Positions 62,286 to 64,000 of a stretch of DNA of 64,000 nucleotides are shown here, piece by piece; position 1 is the first letter of the stretch; each line of letters opens with the position of its first letter. The stretch lies in contig JAEUTP010000010.1 in the NCBI GenBank assembly GCA_016787705.1, forward strand, positions 310,001 to 374,000, in the 5' to 3' direction. The notes beneath the pieces are model-generated. The model saw only the letters and a list, made by a program, of their open reading frames with translations, made no database searches and was not told where the DNA came from. Origin of the DNA: Bacteroidia bacterium. Lineage in GTDB: Bacteria > Bacteroidota > Bacteroidia > B-17B0 > Aurantibacillaceae. The translations under genes and the position numbers were made by a program.

Positions 62286-63291
62286 AGCACCTTTAAGGAT
62301 AGGATTGGCGGGTGGTGGCACGGATGTTAGTCCGTATGCTGACCTGTATGGCGGCGCTATTTTAAATGCCACCATCGATCTTTATGCTTACGCATCTTTA
62401 GAGCCATTAACCAATGGTAAAATAGAGTTTTGCTTTGATGGCACCGATCGTTGCACTATTTTAGAAAGTAAAAAAGAATTAGACCTGGTTGAAGGATTTG
62501 AATTATTTATTGGTGTTTATAATCGCCTGGTAAAACAATTTGATCTGGATAAATTATCCTTTCGTTTAACCTCTTATATTGAAGCGCCACAAGGCTCAGG
62601 TCTTGGCACTTCTTCCACTATCGTTGTTTCGTTAATTGGTGCTTTTATGGAATGGTTAAAATTACCATTAGGAAAATACGATATCGCACATCTGGCATAT
62701 GAAATAGAACGTGTAGATCTTAATATGAGTGGCGGACGGCAAGATCAATACGCTGCTACTTTTGGTGGCATTAACTATATGGAGTTTTTAAGTAACGATC
62801 GGGTGATTGTTAACCCGCTGCATTTAAAAGAAAAAATTGTACACGAATTAGAATTTAATTTACTTTTATATTTTACTGCTACACAACGTTTGTCGGCCAC
62901 CATTATTAACGAACAAGTGCAAAATGTTAAAGATAAAAATGAAAAATCGGTGGATGCTATGCACAATTTAAAAGAGCAGGCACATCAAATGAAAGACAGT
63001 TTACTTCGCGGTGAAATAAATAAAATTGGCGAGATTTTAAATTTTGGCTGGAAAAACAAAAAGGCCATGGCACAATCTATCAGCAATCCATTAATAGATA
63101 CTATTTACGAAACGGCATTAAAAAATGGTGCAACGGGTGGAAAGATAAGTGGCGCCGGTGGTGGTGGCTTTATGTTCTTTTTATGTCCGGGTGTTACAAA
63201 GGTAAAAGTATCAAAAGCATTAGAAACCATGGGCGGCAAAGTACAATCCTTTAAATTTACAAAAGAAGGTCTGGTAACGTGGACTATCTAG
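62269..63291 (+). CDS. hddA: GHMP kinase, D-glycero-D-manno-heptose-7-phosphate kinase-like
   Basis: The 340-residue protein has a GHMP kinase start ([34 protein letters not shown]), the ATP-binding motif [16 protein letters not shown] (about 108-122), and the C-terminal motif [20 protein letters not shown]. It most resembles HddA, which phosphorylates heptose-7-phosphate for nucleotide-activated heptose in lipopolysaccharide or surface glycan. Related sugar kinases cannot be excluded. The ATG lies 17 bases inside the nucleotidyltransferase gene, so expression is coupled to it. Cytoplasmic. Confidence 0.82.
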   Translation: MIIRSKAPLRIGLAGGGTDVSPYADLYGGAILNATIDLYAYASLEPLTNGKIEFCFDGTDRCTILESKKELDLVEGFELFIGVYNRLVKQFDLDKLSFRLTSYIEAPQGSGLGTSSTIVVSLIGAFMEWLKLPLGKYDIAHLAYEIERVDLNMSGGRQDQYAATFGGINYMEFLSNDRVIVNPLHLKEKIVHELEFNLLLYFTATQRLSATIINEQVQNVKDKNEKSVDAMHNLKEQAHQMKDSLLRGEINKIGEILNFGWKNKKAMAQSISNPLIDTIYETALKNGATGGKISGAGGGGFMFFLCPGVTKVKVSKALETMGGKVQSFKFTKEGLVTWTI

Positions 63292-63317
63292 AAACAAGAA
63301 ACTTTAAACAAGAAACT
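63292..63317 (+). repeat. direct repeat AAACAAGAAACT x2 in the purC leader
   Basis: The 12-base word AAACAAGAAACT occurs twice (63292-63303 and 63306-63317), separated by TT, between hddA and purC. It resembles the dispersed CAAGAAAC repeats I know from Bacteroidota genomes. Confidence 0.65.
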
Positions 63318-63323
63318 CTTTAT

Positions 63324-64000
63324 ATGAACATTAATACATTAGATTCTACCAACTTTAAATTCGATAAGCAAACCGCCTATTACAAAGGCAAAGTGCGTGA
63401 TGTGTATACAATCGATAATTCTATTTTAGTAATGATTGCTAGTGATCGTATCAGTGCGTTTGATGTGGTGTTACCAAGAGGCATTCCATACAAAGGGCAG
63501 GTATTAAATCAAATTGCAGCCCATTTTTTAGATGCTACTAAAGATATTATTCCAAACTGGTTAATTGCTTCGCCACACTCGCATGTAAGTATTGGTAAGA
63601 TGTGCCAGCCTTTTAAAGTAGAAATGGTAGTGCGTGGTTATTTAGCCGGCCATGCTGCAAGAACTTATGCCAGCGGCTTAAGAACTTTGTGCGGTGTTAC
63701 CTTGCCAGAAGGTTTAAAAGAAAATGACAAATTACCTCAACCAATTATAACCCCTACTACCAAGGCCAGCGAAGGACACGATGAGGATATTAGTCGTGAA
63801 GAAATTATAAAGCAAGGCATTGTCAGCAAAGAGCATTACGAGCAATTAGAAAAATATACTTTAGCGCTTTATGCACGCGGACAAGAAATTGCTAATAAAA
63901 TGGGCTTGATATTAGTAGATACCAAATACGAATTTGGCTTATACAATGGGGAGATCACTTTAATGGATGAAATTCATACGCCCGATTCATCTCGTTATTT
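63324..64000 (+). CDS. purC: SAICAR synthase, 3' truncated by window edge
   Basis: PurC joins aspartate to CAIR in purine synthesis. The frame is open from the ATG at 63324 to the window end (about 225 residues). It starts [16 protein letters not shown] and shows the ATP-binding lobe [13 protein letters not shown]. Then come [39 protein letters not shown], and the binding region [18 protein letters not shown]. It ends in [31 protein letters not shown]. Nothing is disrupted in the visible part. Purine neighbours purF (8 kb away) and amn are not adjacent. Confidence 0.96.
   Translation, partial: MNINTLDSTNFKFDKQTAYYKGKVRDVYTIDNSILVMIASDRISAFDVVLPRGIPYKGQVLNQIAAHFLDATKDIIPNWLIASPHSHVSIGKMCQPFKVEMVVRGYLAGHAARTYASGLRTLCGVTLPEGLKENDKLPQPIITPTTKASEGHDEDISREEIIKQGIVSKEHYEQLEKYTLALYARGQEIANKMGLILVDTKYEFGLYNGEITLMDEIHTPDSSRY

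Noticed and set aside
1..64000. tRNA or rRNA genes
   Set aside because: I looked for cloverleaf-like intergenic sequence and rRNA-like conserved stretches in the gaps and found none. Most gaps are too short or AT-rich to hold a tRNA, though a dedicated scan was not possible.

Overview
The window is a contiguous piece of chromosome from a Bacteroidota bacterium. It is visibly AT-rich and densely coded. The assignment rests on type IX secretion (T9SS) sorting domains of type A and type B, a PorP/SprF-family protein, TPR/PD40 outer-membrane proteins, a SusC/BtuB-like receptor, and promoters matching the Bacteroidota pattern TTTG-N19-21-TAnnTTTG (clearest before rpmI and purF). About 50 genes are described. 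I see no tRNA, rRNA, CRISPR array, insertion sequence or prophage. The genus cannot be settled from the sequence alone.

Layout. 1-2.6 kb: the end of rsmI, corA, a 50-residue orphan ORF, and rpmI-rplT without infC. 2.7-12.1 kb: a three-gene minus-strand operon of a predicted beta-barrel, a 2030-residue exported protein and an FN3-like protein. 12.2-14.1 kb: an Nramp transporter fused to a UspA domain, behind a perfect DtxR/MntR-like palindrome. 14.1-19.5 kb: a cobalamin riboswitch driving a btuB-like receptor, a T9SS-sorted DUF4465-like protein and a beta-propeller lipoprotein, with a glycosyltransferase behind. 19.5-21.4 kb: trmH and hemW. 21.6-34.7 kb: mostly plus-strand genes, namely a PorE-like OmpA protein, an AddA/RecB-like helicase-nuclease, an M13 peptidase, dacB, pyrC, an inositol-phosphatase-like enzyme and a TPR/PD40/SPOR protein. 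34.8-41.6 kb: prmA, tpiA, an orphan DppB-like permease, a patatin-barrel protein, a GT39-like enzyme and a DUF2795 protein. 41.8-48.4 kb: a T9SS amidase, meaB, amn, an orphan HsdR-N nuclease-fold protein and a T9SS esterase. 48.5-54.6 kb: dnaN, a DUF4340-like protein, PorP/SprF and a CotH-like type-B T9SS cargo. 54.7-64 kb: purF, smpB, a GNAT protein, uvrB, a VanX-like lipoprotein, yajQ, a small-protein/nucleotidyltransferase pair, an hddA-like kinase and the start of purC.

How the genes fit together. The strongest theme is the cell surface. There are four T9SS cargo proteins, one of which is paired with its likely PorP/SprF partner. Peptidoglycan enzymes (dacB, amidase, VanX-like dipeptidase) and predicted peptidoglycan-anchored proteins (OmpA and SPOR) accompany them. 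Vitamin B12 uptake at 15-19 kb plausibly supplies the adenosylcobalamin enzyme served by MeaB at 45 kb. Nucleotide metabolism is represented by pyrC, purF, purC and amn.

The best candidates for something not fully described are the barrel/giant/FN3 operon, the T9SS version of the B12-capture locus, the CotH-like cargo with an apparently degraded active-site motif, the small-protein/nucleotidyltransferase pair welded to hddA, and a long imperfect hairpin in front of uvrB. Several intergenic spaces hold dispersed palindromic repeats of kinds familiar from Bacteroidota genomes, and eight genes appear to start with TTG.
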